Counted from the stretch's first letter, positions 37,739 to 46,033 are shown. The stretch: DNA of 64,000 bases from Sphingomonas adhaesiva (GCF_036946125.1 NZ_JAQIJT010000002.1:2354001-2418000), one strand, 5' to 3'. Made by a program: numbers and translations. Notes: generated by a model not told the origin, from the letters alone.

Positions 37739-39189
37739 GCCGCCACCTTCTCCGCGCCGGCTGTCTTGGCCTTGGCCTTGGCCTTCAGATGGTTGTGCAT
37801 CGTCGCGGCCACGTCGCGCCCGTCGCGGATCGCCCACACGACCAGCGACGCCCCGCGCACGATGTCGCCCGCCGCGAACACGCCGTCCAGCGAGGTCATC
37901 AGCGTCTTGCTGTCGACCAGCACCGTGCCCCAGCGCGTCACGCCCAGTTCCGGCGCGCCCCACAGGTGCGGCAGTTCCTCCGCGTCGAAGCCGAGCGCCT
38001 TGATGACCAGGTCCGCGGGCATGTCCTCGGCCCCGCCCGGATCGACCTCGGGCGCGCGGCGTCCGCTGGCATCCGGCGCGCCCAGCCGCATGCGGTTGGC
38101 GCGCACCGTCGCCACCTGTCCCTCTTCCCCCGCGAACGATGCCGGCGCGGAGAGCCAGACGAACTCGACGCCCTCCTCCTCCGCATTGGCGACCTCGCGC
38201 TGCGAGCCCGGCATGTTGGCGCGGTCGCGGCGATACAGGCACTTCACGCTGGCGGCACCCTGGCGGATCGCGGTGCGGACGCAATCCATCGCGGTATCGC
38301 CGCCGCCGATCACGACAACGTTCTTGCCGTTCGCGTTCAGGCGGCCGTCCTCATATTCCGGCACGTCGTCGCCGAAACCCTTGCGATTGGATGCGATCAG
38401 ATAGTCCAGCGCCGGTACCACACCCGCCAGATCGTTGCCTCCGACCTCGATCGCGCGCGCCTTGTAGACGCCGGTCGCGATCAACAGCGCGTCGTGGCGC
38501 TCCCGCAACTCACCCAGCGACGCATCGCGCCCCACCTCGAACCCCTCGTGGAAGGTGATTCCCCCTTCCTTCAGCCGCTCGATCCGGCGCATCACCACCG
38601 GCTTTTCCAGCTTGAACCCCGGAATGCCGTAGGTCAGCAACCCGCCGGCGCGGTCGTGGCGGTCGTAGACGTGCACCTCATAGCCGTGTGCGCGCAGATA
38701 TTCCGCCGCGGTCAGCCCCGCGGGACCTGCGCCGATCACCCCCACCGACTGCCCGCGCGCGGGCCCCGGCACCAGCGGCTCCACCCAGCCCTCGGCCCAG
38801 GCGGTGTCGGTGATGAACTTCTCGACCGATCCGATCGTCACCGCGCCATGCCCGGTGAATTCGATGACGCAATTGCCCTCGCACAGCCGGTCCTGCGGGC
38901 AGATCCGCCCGCAGATTTCAGGCATGGTGGAGGTCGCGTTGCTCAGCTCGTACGCCTCGCGCAGCCGCCCTTCCGCGGTCAGGCGCAGCCAGTCGGGGAT
39001 ATGGTTGTGTAGCGGGCAATGCACCGAGCAATACGGCACGCCGCATTGCGAACAGCGCCCCGCCTGATCCTCCGCGGCGACGACCGCATAGCGCTCCGCA
39101 ATCTCGCGAAAGTCCTCGGCACGCTTCTGCGCCACCCGCTTGGCAGGGTAGGATTGCGCGCGATCAACGAACTTCAGCATGTCAGCCAT
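37735..39189 (-). CDS. gltD: Glutamate synthase small (beta) subunit
   Basis: Carries electrons from NADPH through FAD to the large subunit. 484 residues. The N-terminal two-cluster ferredoxin-like domain has RCSQCGVPYCSVHCPLHNHI and CGRICPQDRLCEGNC. The FAD site is VGVIGAGPAGLTAAEYLRAH and the NADPH site VVVIGGGDTAMDCVRTAIRQ; FAAGDIVRGASLVVWAIRDG closes the FAD fold. Start ATG 39189 with GGAGGAC upstream. First gene of the operon; its TGA overlaps the mntA start. The Lys-Ala tail (LKAKAKAKTAGAEKVAA) is longer than usual. Confidence 0.96.
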   Translation of the reverse strand: MADMLKFVDRAQSYPAKRVAQKRAEDFREIAERYAVVAAEDQAGRCSQCGVPYCSVHCPLHNHIPDWLRLTAEGRLREAYELSNATSTMPEICGRICPQDRLCEGNCVIEFTGHGAVTIGSVEKFITDTAWAEGWVEPLVPGPARGQSVGVIGAGPAGLTAAEYLRAHGYEVHVYDRHDRAGGLLTYGIPGFKLEKPVVMRRIERLKEGGITFHEGFEVGRDASLGELRERHDALLIATGVYKARAIEVGGNDLAGVVPALDYLIASNRKGFGDDVPEYEDGRLNANGKNVVVIGGGDTAMDCVRTAIRQGAASVKCLYRRDRANMPGSQREVANAEEEGVEFVWLSAPASFAGEEGQVATVRANRMRLGAPDASGRRAPEVDPGGAEDMPADLVIKALGFDAEELPHLWGAPELGVTRWGTVLVDSKTLMTSLDGVFAAGDIVRGASLVVWAIRDGRDVAATMHNHLKAKAKAKTAGAEKVAA

Positions 39190-39252
39190 GAGGGGTCCTC
39201 CACCCCCCACGTCTCACACGGCCCGGCCCTTGTCACGCCTTTTCGATCGTTA

Positions 39253-39284
39253 AGGTAAGTAAGTCTTACCTACTTTTTTCTCAA
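39253..39284 (-). promoter_or_regulatory. Candidate gltD operon promoter with palindromic operator
   Basis: On the minus strand TTGAGA (39284-39279), 17 nt, then TACTTA (39261-39256) form a plausible housekeeping promoter. AGGTAAG-N5-CTTACCT (39253-39271) is a 19-bp inverted repeat covering the -10 region, so a repressor bound there would block polymerase. It is strikingly A/T-rich compared with its surroundings. No regulator gene is adjacent. Confidence 0.45.
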
Positions 39285-39342
39285 CGCCCGCTGGTCGGAT
39301 CAGCCCGATCACACGACATCGAATGTTAGTTCCGATCCGGCC

Positions 39343-40152
39343 TCAACGCATGGCGAGCAGCGCCAGCGCGACCGTGCCGGCAACGATCCGGTACCAGGCG
39401 AAGGGCGAGAAGCCATGGCGCGTGACGATCGTCATGAACCAGCGGATCACCGCCAGCGCGACCACGAACGACACGACGAAACCGATCGCGATGGCGGAGA
39501 AATGGGCATTGCCCAGCTCGTGCCGGCTCTTCCACAACGCCAGCGTGGTCGCGCCCATCATCGTCGGGATCGCCAGGAAGAAGCTGTATTCCGCGGCCGT
39601 CTCCTGATCGATCCGCATCGCGCGCGCGCCCATGATCGTCGCGCCCGAGCGGCTGACCCCCGGGATCATCGACAGGCATTGGACGACGCCGATGCCCAGC
39701 GCCACGCGCCAGCTCATCGCCTCGACCGAGGTCTTGGCGGCGGGCGGCACGGTGCGCTCGATGAACAGGATCGCGATCCCGCCCACGATCAGCGCCACCG
39801 CGACCACGAACGGCCCCGTCCCCGGCGCCTCCAGCAGCCCGCGGATCGCGGAATAGGCGATCATCCCCACCACCGCCGAGGGCAGGAACCCCAGCAGGAT
39901 ATTGCGCGTGAAGCGGATCGCGCCCGCGTCGCGGCGCAGCAGCCCCTGACCGACCGCCACGAAGCGCCGCCAGAACAGCACGATCACCGCCAGGATCGCG
40001 CCCAGCTGGATCACGATGTCGAAGGTCGCATCGGCCTCCTTCATCCCCAAAAGCGCGCCCGCCAGGACGAGGTGCCCGGTCGAGGACACGGGCAGGAATT
40101 CCGTCACCCCCTCGACGATGCCCAGGAGGATGATGGTCAGCAGGTCGTTCAC
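39343..40152 (-). CDS. uppP: Undecaprenyl-diphosphatase
   Basis: Recycles the lipid carrier of peptidoglycan and other polymers by dephosphorylating undecaprenyl diphosphate. 269 residues and about eight membrane helices. The first motif is VEGVTEFLPVSSTGH, with the catalytic E-x3-E (Glu14, Glu18), Ser and His27. The second is MIPGVSRSGATI (PGxSRSxxT). The BacA family also gives bacitracin resistance. Start ATG 40152; separate promoter likely. Next to the NDUFA9-like gene, 23 nt downstream of it on the same strand. Confidence 0.96.
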   Translation of the reverse strand: MNDLLTIILLGIVEGVTEFLPVSSTGHLVLAGALLGMKEADATFDIVIQLGAILAVIVLFWRRFVAVGQGLLRRDAGAIRFTRNILLGFLPSAVVGMIAYSAIRGLLEAPGTGPFVVAVALIVGGIAILFIERTVPPAAKTSVEAMSWRVALGIGVVQCLSMIPGVSRSGATIMGARAMRIDQETAAEYSFFLAIPTMMGATTLALWKSRHELGNAHFSAIAIGFVVSFVVALAVIRWFMTIVTRHGFSPFAWYRIVAGTVALALLAMR

Positions 40153-40175
40153 GAATGCCCCTTTCGGGATGGAGG

Positions 40176-41102
40176 TCAGCGCGCGTGCTGGATCAGCCCG
40201 AAGCGGCCCGCGCGGCGATAGCGCACCAGCCAGCCCGGCGCGACCGCGTCGAGCGGGGTCTGCGCCACGCCGAGCGCCGACAACCCCTCGGCATGCGACG
40301 ACACGACCGAATCATGCCCCAGCATCTTCCACTGATCCGTGGAAATCGGCGTCCCCGGCAGCGAGGCGAGCAGCCCGCCGACCGCATCCGGCAGCGCGAG
40401 CAGCCGCGGCGTGCGCCCGACATGCTGCGCGATCCGCTGGTGGAGCTCCAGCATCGTCAGCACCTCCGGCCCGCCCAGCTCGAACGTGCGGCCGCCGTAC
40501 GTCTCTTCGTCGTCCAGCGCGGTGACCGCCGCCTGCGCGACATCGCCGACATAGACCGGCTGGAACCGCGCCGCACCGCGCAGGACCGGGACGACCGGCA
40601 GCGTCGCGATCATGCCGGCGAAGCGGTTGATGAACTGATCCTCCCGCCCGAAGACGGTGGAGGGGCGCAGGATCGTGGCGTGCGGTGCCGCGGCGCGCAC
40701 CGCGCCCTCGCCCGCGCCCTTGGTCCGCGCGTAGAGCGAATCGCCGTTCACGTCCGCGCCGATCGCGGAGACATGGACCAGCGCCGCCCCCTCGTCGGTC
40801 GCCGCCTCGGCCACGGTGCGCGCGCCGTCGACGTGAATGCGCTGCGCGTCGTTGCCGAACACGCCGACCAGATTGACGACCGCCGCCGCGCCCTGGACCG
40901 CGCGCACGATCGTCTCGGGCCGGGTCACGTCCGCCGCGACGAACTGCGTCTGCCCCAGTCCGCCCAGCGGCTTCAGGAAGAACGCCTGACGCGGATCGCG
41001 CTGCGCCACGCGCACCCGCGCGCCGCGCTTCAGCAGCGCCTGGGCGACATACCGCCCCAGGAACCCACCGCCACCGATCAGCGTCACCAGCTTGCCGTCC
41101 AT
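40176..41102 (-). CDS. NDUFA9-like NAD(P)-binding SDR protein
   Basis: 308 residues, atypical extended short-chain dehydrogenase. The Rossmann motif LVTLIGGGGFLGRYVAQALL is followed by AADVTRPETI, AAAVVNLVGVFGND, YARTKGAGEGAVRAAAPHAT and ILRPSTVFGREDQFINRFA. This matches the complex I accessory subunit NDUFA9 family, which binds NADPH without clear catalysis; bacterial members are common in Alphaproteobacteria. Start ATG 41102 with GAGGTGAAGGAT upstream. Upstream of uppP in the same direction. Confidence 0.9.
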   Translation of the reverse strand: MDGKLVTLIGGGGFLGRYVAQALLKRGARVRVAQRDPRQAFFLKPLGGLGQTQFVAADVTRPETIVRAVQGAAAVVNLVGVFGNDAQRIHVDGARTVAEAATDEGAALVHVSAIGADVNGDSLYARTKGAGEGAVRAAAPHATILRPSTVFGREDQFINRFAGMIATLPVVPVLRGAARFQPVYVGDVAQAAVTALDDEETYGGRTFELGGPEVLTMLELHQRIAQHVGRTPRLLALPDAVGGLLASLPGTPISTDQWKMLGHDSVVSSHAEGLSALGVAQTPLDAVAPGWLVRYRRAGRFGLIQHAR

Positions 41103-41231
41103 ATCCTTCACCTCAAGCCCGAGCCCGCACGCGCCTTGCCCGCCCTGCCCCGCGAAGACAAGGCTTGGGGCGGCGACAGGGCCTGAACGCACCGCGGCGC
41201 GTCGATAACGCACGCCGTGAAAAAAGAGGTG

Positions 41232-41260
41232 TTGACAGGCCCGCCATCCGCCCCCTAGAG
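41232..41260 (+). promoter_or_regulatory. tRNA-Leu promoter
   Basis: TTGACA (41232-41237), 17-nt spacer, CTAGAG (41255-41260), placing the transcript start about ten bases before the tRNA. The consensus -35 with a CTAGAG-type -10 is characteristic of strong stable-RNA promoters in this group. Confidence 0.75.
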
Positions 41261-41277
41261 GCGCCGGCCTACCCCGT

Positions 41278-41364
41278 GCCCAGATGGCGGAATTGGTAGA
41301 CGCACCAGCTTCAGGTGCTGGCGATCGCAAGGTCGTGGAGGTTCGAGTCCTCTTCTGGGCACCA
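41278..41364 (+). tRNA. tRNA-Leu (CAG)
   Basis: 87 nt including encoded CCA. The acceptor stem GCCCAGA (41278-41284) pairs with TCTGGGC (41354-41360). The anticodon stem CCAGC/GCTGG encloses loop TTCAGGT, anticodon CAG at 41312-41314. A long variable arm (GATCGCAAGGTCGT) and the T-loop GTTCGAGTC are present. The gene stays intact after integration of the neighbouring element, whose attachment core is its 3' end. Confidence 0.97.
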
Positions 41365-41367
41365 TTT
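41347..41367 (+). other. Attachment site (tRNA-proximal, attL)
   Basis: 21 bp from the T-arm end of tRNA-Leu through CCA to ATTT, identical to 46034-46054. It marks the left end of the integrative element, with the integrase gene starting 88 nt inside. A hairpin CTAGGG-N8-CCCTAG at 41372-41391 lies just within the element and may be an integrase arm site or a short terminator. Confidence 0.9.
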
Positions 41368-41454
41368 TGCACTAGGGCTTAAAAACCCTAGGAATTAGCG
41401 GAAATCTTAGGCTTTTTACGAGCGTCTAGTACAAAGGTACGAGGACGACGGCCT

Positions 41455-43002
41455 ATGTGTTCATACCTCCACCGCGCCCCGAACGGGGTCTATTATTTCC
41501 GCATGGGGATACCTGCGGACCTGCGCCCCTTCATGGCTGGCAAGCGGGAGATTAAGCGATCCTTGGGCCTAAAGGACCGGGAAGCGGCCAAGGCCCTCAT
41601 CCCCGATATGACCAAGACGGCCCATGCTCTGCTCAAGCAAGCTGAGCGGGATAAGGCCGCTGCCAAGCCTGCCCCTGTCATTGCTCCTAAGCCTGCATCC
41701 CAGATCGAACGGGAGCGGAAGCGGTGGGAGGCTGACCAGCTACAGGCCGAGCTTGTGGCCGATGACCTGTTCGCCTCTGACAGCGAGGTAGAGCGGCTAG
41801 AGCCGGTCATGGACGCATTGGCAGCGGGGATAGAAACTGACGCCTCCCCGGCTGACGTGGCAAAGGCTGGCAAGCTGCTAGTCGGGCATGAGCGGGAGAA
41901 TGCCGGGGCGCTGATCGCGTCCATGCAAGCTCGCTACGGCAAGACTGCCCGCGCATCGGAAAGCCAAAATCAGGCCGTTGAGTGCGAGCCGGATGCCAAA
42001 GCCAGCGAGGGCAAGGGCAAATACCTAGATACAGATATCCTCGACGGGTGGGCCGCTGAGCGTAAGCCGTCGCCCCGTGGCAAGGATGCCTATTGGCGGG
42101 ATGCCAAGCTGTTCAATTCCATGATGGGCCGTAAGTCCGTCGAGCTAATTACCAAGGCCGATGTGATGGCCTACAAGCGCAAGCTGATAGCGGACCCTGC
42201 CCGATCACAGGTGAACGTGCGGGATCGGCTGGCCTACCTGCGGACCCTGCTAGAGTGGGCTGCACAAGAGGATATCGTACCCGTCAACGTAGCCCGTGAC
42301 GTTAAGATGGCCGTTACTGAGCGGGGAGAGAAGCGTAAGGACTTCTCGACAGATGACCTCAATGCCCTGTTCGCTGGCCCGGTTCATGCCAAGGGCGAGC
42401 GGCCTAAGGGAGGATATGGTGAGGCTGTCTATTGGTTGCCCCTGCTAGCCCTGTTCATGGGAGCGAGGCGGGAAGAGATAGGCCAGCTACGGGTGCAGGA
42501 CGTGAAGCCCGTTGCCTACATAGACGATGACGATAAGCGGCAAGAGGTATGGTGTATCGACATTACAGATACGCCGGATGACGATGCCCTACCTAATCAG
42601 ATCAAGAATGAGGCAAGCAATAGGCTTGTCCCGCTTCATCCCAAGCTAATTGAGCTAGGGTTCATCGACTATGTGCAGAAGCTGCCAGATCAAACAGGCC
42701 GCGTATTTCCCGGCTTGAAGGCGGTAGGCATTGGCAAGAAACTAACCGACAAGGTGGGCCAGTGGTTCAGCCGCTATAAGCAAGATTGCGGGATTGAGGA
42801 TAAGTCCAAGGTCTTTCACTCATTCCGCCACACATGGAAGACCCATGCTGTAGATGCTGGCATCCCTGAGCGGGTATGCCGACAGTTCCAAGGGCATGAA
42901 GGTAAAGACGCTGCGGATAAGTATGGGGCTGCTCCATCAATGCGCGTTATGGTAGCGGCTATTGCATCTTATCGGGTGCCCGGATTGATAATACCAAGTT
43001 GA
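41455..43002 (+). CDS. int: Tyrosine recombinase (integrase) of the element
   Basis: 515 residues. The N-terminal arm-binding region (YLHRAPNGVYYFRMGIP) is followed by a long charged helical linker. The core-binding domain spans about residues 190-290 and the catalytic domain about 300-500. Catalytic residues fit GARREEIGQLR (Arg), NEASNRLVPLHPK (region of the Lys), HSFRHTWKTH (His-x-x-Arg), GHEGKDAADKYG (His and the nucleophile Tyr). It should integrate and excise the element at the tRNA-Leu 3' end. Base composition is clearly more A/T-rich than the flanking chromosome, with codons such as CTA, ATA and TTA that the neighbours avoid, a sign of transfer. No excisionase gene is recognised. Confidence 0.93.
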   Translation: MCSYLHRAPNGVYYFRMGIPADLRPFMAGKREIKRSLGLKDREAAKALIPDMTKTAHALLKQAERDKAAAKPAPVIAPKPASQIERERKRWEADQLQAELVADDLFASDSEVERLEPVMDALAAGIETDASPADVAKAGKLLVGHERENAGALIASMQARYGKTARASESQNQAVECEPDAKASEGKGKYLDTDILDGWAAERKPSPRGKDAYWRDAKLFNSMMGRKSVELITKADVMAYKRKLIADPARSQVNVRDRLAYLRTLLEWAAQEDIVPVNVARDVKMAVTERGEKRKDFSTDDLNALFAGPVHAKGERPKGGYGEAVYWLPLLALFMGARREEIGQLRVQDVKPVAYIDDDDKRQEVWCIDITDTPDDDALPNQIKNEASNRLVPLHPKLIELGFIDYVQKLPDQTGRVFPGLKAVGIGKKLTDKVGQWFSRYKQDCGIEDKSKVFHSFRHTWKTHAVDAGIPERVCRQFQGHEGKDAADKYGAAPSMRVMVAAIASYRVPGLIIPS

Positions 43003-43020
43003 TGACCAGAAAGGAATAAC

Positions 43021-43230
43021 GTGATCCTATATCGTTTCTTTAAGCCTCATGGCTGGCGCATGGCCCTTACGCCGGATCAAACCGGTGCCAATCTTCCGGC
43101 TGAGAAGACCCCTTGGATGGTAGGTGGGCAGGTTGATGTTAATAGGAACGAGCACCCTCCCCGGATCGGGGCATCAGCAGACCAGATACTTGATGCCATA
43201 GACAAGGACGGCATCTTTCTCATGGGTTGA
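43021..43230 (+). CDS. Small hypothetical protein of the element
   Basis: 69 residues from GTG 43021, 18 nt after the integrase stop and preceded by a good ribosome site (AAAGGAAT). Sequence begins MILYRFFKPHGWRMALTPDQ and ends DQILDAIDKDGIFLMG. No known domain; composition matches the integrase. A regulatory or excision-factor role is possible from position but not shown by the sequence. Confidence 0.55.
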   Translation: MILYRFFKPHGWRMALTPDQTGANLPAEKTPWMVGGQVDVNRNEHPPRIGASADQILDAIDKDGIFLMG

Positions 43231-43240
43231 GACCCGAACA

Positions 43241-43307
43241 TACAGATACCCGAAATCGCCGCGCTCAGCCCCGTCAGGACTCGATTGGAAGCGGTCGGGT
43301 ATCTGTA
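43241..43307. repeat. 12-bp inverted repeat hairpin
   Basis: TACAGATACCCG at 43241-43252 and its exact complement CGGGTATCTGTA at 43296-43307, separated by 43 bp that contain no ORF. It lies between the small ORF and the IS left end. It could be a terminator without T-tract, a structured RNA, or a small mobile-element remnant. Confidence 0.7.
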
Positions 43308-43390
43308 GGCCGGGATGAGCTACCGCTGACGTGACCCCCGTTTCTTCATCCACCTGGACCTAGAGACCGGCCCTTGAAGGGACGGACGGA

Positions 43391-43657
43391 ATGAAGCGGA
43401 AGCAGTTTTCGGAAGAGCAGATCATCGGGATCCTGAAGGAGGCCGAGGCGGGTGCGGTGGTGACGGAGCTGTGCCGCAAGCACGGCATGTCGAGCGCGAC
43501 CTACTACGCCTGGAAGGCGAAGTTCGGCGGTCTGGAGGTATCCGACGCGAAGCGGCTGAGGTCGCTCGAGGAAGAGAATGCCCGGCTCAAGCGGCTGCTT
43601 GCGGACACGATGCTCGACAATGCGGGGTTGAAAGACCTGCTGTCAAAAAAGTGGTGA
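43391..43657 (+). CDS. IS3-family transposase OrfA
   Basis: 88 residues, a helix-turn-helix protein with the conserved start KRKQFSEEQIIGILKEAEAG and the leucine-zipper segment EEENARLKRLLADTMLDNAG. The 3' end holds the slippery heptamer AAAAAAG (43645-43651), where ribosomes shift -1 into orfB to give the OrfAB transposase. OrfA alone normally represses or modulates transposition. Confidence 0.93.
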   Translation: MKRKQFSEEQIIGILKEAEAGAVVTELCRKHGMSSATYYAWKAKFGGLEVSDAKRLRSLEEENARLKRLLADTMLDNAGLKDLLSKKW

Positions 43658-44599
43658 CGCCCGCCGCGAAGCGACAAGCGGTCGCGCATCTCCAGGCGAC
43701 GTTGGGGATGAGCGAGCGGCGGGCGTGTACCGTTGTCGGAGCGGATCGCACGAGCATGCGGTATCGCTCGTGCCGGGCAGATGATGGCGACCTGCGGTCG
43801 CGGCTGCGCGAGCTGGCGCAGCAGCGCCGGCGGTTCGGCTATCGGCGGCTGCACATCCTGCTTCGCCGGGACGGCATCACGATCAACCGCAAGAAGACCC
43901 AGCGGCTCTACCGCGAGGATCGTGCCGGAACAGGCATCGATCCGGGGGATCGATGACCCGGCATGACTGACGGTGCGTCGCCGTAAAGGACGAAGGCGTG
44001 CTACAGGCAGCCGGGCACCCGCGCCGGTGCTGGCGCTCCCGAACCAGCGCTGGAGCCTGGACTTCGTGCACGACCAGCTCGTCACCGGCCGGCGGTTCCG
44101 CGTGCTCAACATCGTCGACGACGTGACGCGCGAATGCCTCCGGGCGGTGGTGGACACGTCGATCTCGGGCCGGCGCGTCGTGCGCGAGCTGGCCGATCTG
44201 ATCGCCGAGCGTGGCAGGCCGAAGATGATCGTCAGCGACAATGGGACCGAACTGACCTCCAACGCGGTGCTCGCCTGGTCCGGCGATACCGGCATCGAGT
44301 GGCATTACATCGCGCCGGGCAAGCCGACGCAGAACGGGTTCGTCGAGAGCTTCAATGGTCGCATGCGCGATGAGCTGCTCAACGAGACGCTGTTCTTCAC
44401 CATCGGTCAGGCCCGCTCGATCCTGACGCGCTGGGTCGACGACTACAACACCGAGCGGCCACACTCCTCGCTCGGCTACGATACCCCGGCTGCGTTCGCT
44501 GCCGGGCTCGAACAGCAACGGGCGGGGTTAACCCCGCCCGTTGCTTCACCTGCGCTCATGCGCGACAACACCGGTCGGTCTCTGGTTGCCGCTGGATGA
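43652..44599 (+). pseudogene. IS3-family transposase OrfB, disrupted
   Basis: The DDE integrase subunit. The N-terminal part (AHLQATLGMSERRACTVVGA) is in the -1 frame relative to orfA and stops at about 43958 just after RLYRED. The catalytic core resumes in another frame from about 43967 (RRRKGRRRATGSRAPAP), with SLDFVHDQ (Asp), IVSDNGTELTS (Asp), ESFNGRMRDEL (Glu) and the terminal RPHSSLGYDTP. Expected sequence between the halves is about six bases, but 49 are present. That gives a net insertion of about 43 bp carrying a palindrome, which shifts the frame. The transposase should be inactive in cis. Confidence 0.88.
43923..43963. repeat. Palindromic insertion in the IS transposase gene
   Basis: TGCCGG (43923) pairs with CCGGCA (43958-43963), and CATCGATCC (43935) with GGATCGATG (43947). 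The right end, CCCGGCATGAC, is the same as the end of the host repeats near 7119 and 23938. It appears to be a REP-like element that landed in the IS after the IS entered. Confidence 0.72.
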
Positions 44600-44617
44600 A
44601 AGGCGGGGGTCACGTCA

Positions 44618-45562
44618 CTGCGGACCGGGAGGTTGCCTTCCTTGAGAAATGCGGAAGGAGTCGAGCTCAAGTTCAATCCCTGGCATGATCCAGAAACCGG
44701 GCGTTTCACCTTCGTCGGTGCGGGACGGCATTATAGCCAGTGGGGCGGCGGTGGATTTTCTGGTAGCGGAGGCGGCAAGGGTGGCGGTGGCGGCGCGACC
44801 GGTTCAGGAGACTGGCCGGCCCGGTCATCCCGGCCAAGATCGCAAGAGTCGGCAAACCGTGCCATTCCCAAAGACCGGACGCGCGCCTCCCAAGGCAACC
44901 ACGTCGCGGCTCACAAGCCGTACGCCCAACGCGCAGGGACTGGTGGCGGGTTTTCGGGAGGCGGCGGTAGCTTCGGTGGAGCGGGCGCGTCGGGAACGTG
45001 GGGATCACCTGATCCGCACCGTCGTCCGAAGAACTCACCAGGTTCGGCAACCGCCGTTGTGTCCTCGGATCGCGCTTCCGAGACGAACACAACCGCCACC
45101 CGACCCGCAAGCGCGTGAAGCGAAAAGTTCCGCACGGTCGTGCGCAACGGCTATACTTACCAAATCGATGCGCGCGAGCGGACGCGGCGCGTTTCTGGTG
45201 CGCTGACGGTTACCGATGTTCCGATCCGTTCTTGCGTTTCGCAAGCACAGGCGGGCGGCGCAGAACGTCGGGCGAGCGACGATGGCGGCCACTACATCGC
45301 GGCGCGCTTCAATGGACCGACCGAGGCGTTCAATCACATCGCGCAAAATGCCAACTTCAATCGGGGCGGCTATCGCGTGCTCGAGGATGAGTGGGCGAGA
45401 GAGAAGCGAGGCGGAAAGACTGTCACGGTCAGGATCGTGCCGCGGTTCGAGGGGGAGTCCGGGCGACCATCGGCGATCGACGTGTGGTGGACGGTCGATG
45501 GCGACGAGAAGAGTCTGAAATTCCCCAACGAACGATCGGAGAAAAGCCGTGGCGGACGCTGA
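44618..45562 (+). pseudogene. Polymorphic toxin with DNA/RNA non-specific endonuclease domain, truncated and interrupted
   Basis: One reading frame of 315 codons runs from the IS right end to 45562. It holds a pretoxin-like motif KFNPWHDPETGRFTF, a long glycine/serine-rich linker (GGGFSGSGGGKGGGGGATG), an in-frame TGA at 45116-45118, then the nuclease domain NGYTYQIDARERTRRVSG, GGHYIAARFNGPTEAFNHIA and QNANFNRGGYRVLEDEW. The His in GGHYIA and the NxNFNRG segment match the Endonuclea_NS_2 family used as C-terminal toxins in RHS, YeeF-type and other polymorphic toxins. The N-terminal delivery region is missing, apparently removed by the IS insertion. A GTG at 45140 could restart the bare nuclease, but no ribosome site supports this. 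Confidence 0.72.
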
Positions 45563-45968
45563 AGCCGAGAAGCTGCTGAACGAGATCGGGCAATTGCTGA
45601 TGGAGGATCGTGAGTATCCGGTCGAACCGACGCTGCTCTACGCCCAGCTCGATCGGAACATGGTCGGCGAATCGATCTTCAAGGAACTCGGCAACCAGAT
45701 CTTGTATCGGCGGCCGGTGATCGAGGGGCTGCCGTATGCGCTGCTCGACCTGTGGGAAACGCAAGACGGCGGCGATCGGTGGTCAGAGATGGAATATGTG
45801 CTTCGCGACGGTAAGTTCGAAGTCGCCTATATTTACCCCGATGAGATCGATGCCGAAGAGGATGTTGTGGAGCGGCGCGCACGGGCGGTTCGGCGACACT
45901 TCGGCGAGAAGCCGATCGTGTATCCGCCCTGGCCCCCCGAGGACGACGCGCCGGACTACGACCTTTAG
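45549..45968 (+). CDS. YezG/DUF600-like immunity protein
   Basis: 139 residues from GTG 45549, with GGAG seven bases upstream, overlapping the end of the toxin frame by 14 nt. The fold markers are LLNEIGQLLMEDREYPVEP, YALLDLWETQ, WSEMEYVLRDGKFEVAYIYP and the C-terminal RRHFGEKPIVYPPWPP. That ending is typical of YezG-family (DUF600) antitoxins, which neutralise NS_2-type nuclease toxins such as Bacillus YeeF. Acidic overall, as expected of an inhibitor of a basic nuclease. It looks intact although the toxin gene is not. The family assignment is from motif memory, not from a search. Confidence 0.72.
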   Translation: MADAEAEKLLNEIGQLLMEDREYPVEPTLLYAQLDRNMVGESIFKELGNQILYRRPVIEGLPYALLDLWETQDGGDRWSEMEYVLRDGKFEVAYIYPDEIDAEEDVVERRARAVRRHFGEKPIVYPPWPPEDDAPDYDL

Positions 45969-46033
45969 GTCGCGACCTGGCCGATCGTTCAGCGAAGCAT
46001 GGAAATTTCCCAGTGATCTGAGTGCCCATCTTT

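Larger units (their letters stand above)
43327..44617 (+). mobile_element. IS3-family (IS407-like) insertion sequence
   Basis: About 1.29 kb. Terminal inverted repeats begin TGACGTGACCCCCG at the left (43327) and end CGGGGGTCACGTCA at the right (44617); internal parts of the repeats are less exact (TCATCCA versus TGGATGA). It encodes orfA and orfB. I cannot see a clear target duplication (CCGC at left, CTGC at right). The copy has inserted upstream of, and cut off the 5' part of, the toxin gene that resumes at 44618. A short palindrome has interrupted orfB. Confidence 0.88.

Noticed and set aside
43327..44617. IS inserted with a visible target duplication
   Set aside because: The flanking bases (CCGC and CTGC) do not match, so no duplication is claimed.
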